In this document: one piece after another, positions 46,961 to 47,020 of the stretch
How positions within the stretch are numbered: the first letter of the stretch is position 1
Layout of the letters: each line of letters begins with the position of its first letter
NCBI RefSeq assembly: GCF_022601975.1
Contig: NZ_JAKVIR010000024.1
Span: 42,953 to 89,972, forward strand
Source of the DNA: Pontibacter sp. E15-1
GTDB lineage: Bacteria; Bacteroidota; Bacteroidia; Cytophagales; Hymenobacteraceae
DNA: 47,020 nt
Direction: 5' to 3'
Program-made: the position numbers and the translations under genes
The notes under the pieces: generated by a model
The model's database searches: none
What the model was told of the DNA's origin: nothing
The model's input: the letters and a program-made list of their open reading frames with translations, nothing else

Positions 46961-47020
46961 TTAAGCTGCCATCTGATACAGGTTAGCTGGCTTATTTCGG
47001 TTAATGCCCTGGTGGGGCTT
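46961..47020 (-). mobile_element. C-terminus of an IS3/IS481-type transposase (runs off window)
   Basis: The minus strand, from the window edge, encodes KPHQGINRNKPANLYQMAA and a stop. The pattern R/KPHQ-x5-x-P-A-x-x-Y is the usual end of rve-type (IS3, IS481) transposases. Only the last 19 residues are visible. The 27 bp between its stop and 46,933 should contain one IS end. Confidence 0.7.

Overview
The window looks like a chromosomal segment of a Bacteroidota bacterium of the order Cytophagales, most likely the Hymenobacteraceae (Pontibacter-like). The grounds are the gene content and order (acpP-fabF-rnc divergent from an IPExxxVDY-type gene and pyk; SerC-like class V aminotransferase beside aroQ), promoters of the Bacteroidota type (TTG, about 20 bases, TAnnTTTG), a G+C of roughly 50-55 % in core genes, and weak Shine-Dalgarno sequences. 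The genus is an inference. I found no rRNA, tRNA or CRISPR array.

Layout. 1-3,015: a dead IS630-like transposase followed by AT-rich, minus-strand accessory genes (VOC protein, HEPN-like protein, secreted protein, lipoprotein). 3,100-9,840: housekeeping metabolism and envelope genes (trans-sulfuration enzyme, DegT aminotransferase, ispE, EamA permease, LptF/G permease, tgt). 10,040-13,080: a 7-bp repeat array, a GT2 glycosyltransferase coupled to an ECF sigma factor, rsmG. 13,570-23,480: yheT hydrolase, rpsT, pyk, acpP-fabF-rnc, nadE, lgt. 23,700-28,960: a mixed region with an AT-rich 1.9-kb segment carrying a DUF262-Schlafen AlbA_2 fusion gene. 29,090-37,150: saccharopine dehydrogenase-like enzyme, trmN6, rnhA, marC, aroQ, xerD and a DEAD-box helicase, separated by palindromic repeats. 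37,300-38,060: a toxin-antitoxin segment whose toxin has a nonsense codon. 38,100-46,100: reductase, VIT1/CCC1 transporter, pyrD, ftsK, lolA, pyrF. 46,165-47,020: small accessory genes and the end of an insertion sequence.

Two themes stand out. First, several accessory segments (25,732-27,657; 46,165-46,791; 37,343-38,060; probably 2,279-2,978) have the architecture of integron-type gene cassettes. Each opens with a GTT-type box. In the two best cases its exact inverse complement recurs just after the cargo gene, at the start of a foldable 70-130 bp element. Three of them share a 37-nt motif just outside the opening box. No integron integrase is in the window. The most interesting cargo is a putative defence protein joining a DUF262 domain to a Schlafen-type nuclease domain.

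Second, the intergenic DNA is rich in repeat families: 7-bp and 8-bp degenerate tandem arrays, REP-like palindromes in inverted pairs, a 122-bp multi-hairpin repeat in two copies, a 19-bp-TIR miniature element nested in a larger fold-back repeat, and long near-perfect hairpins. The hexamer GGTATA/TATACC is also strikingly frequent, inside genes as well as between them. Functional calls rest on motif recognition by eye, not on database searches.
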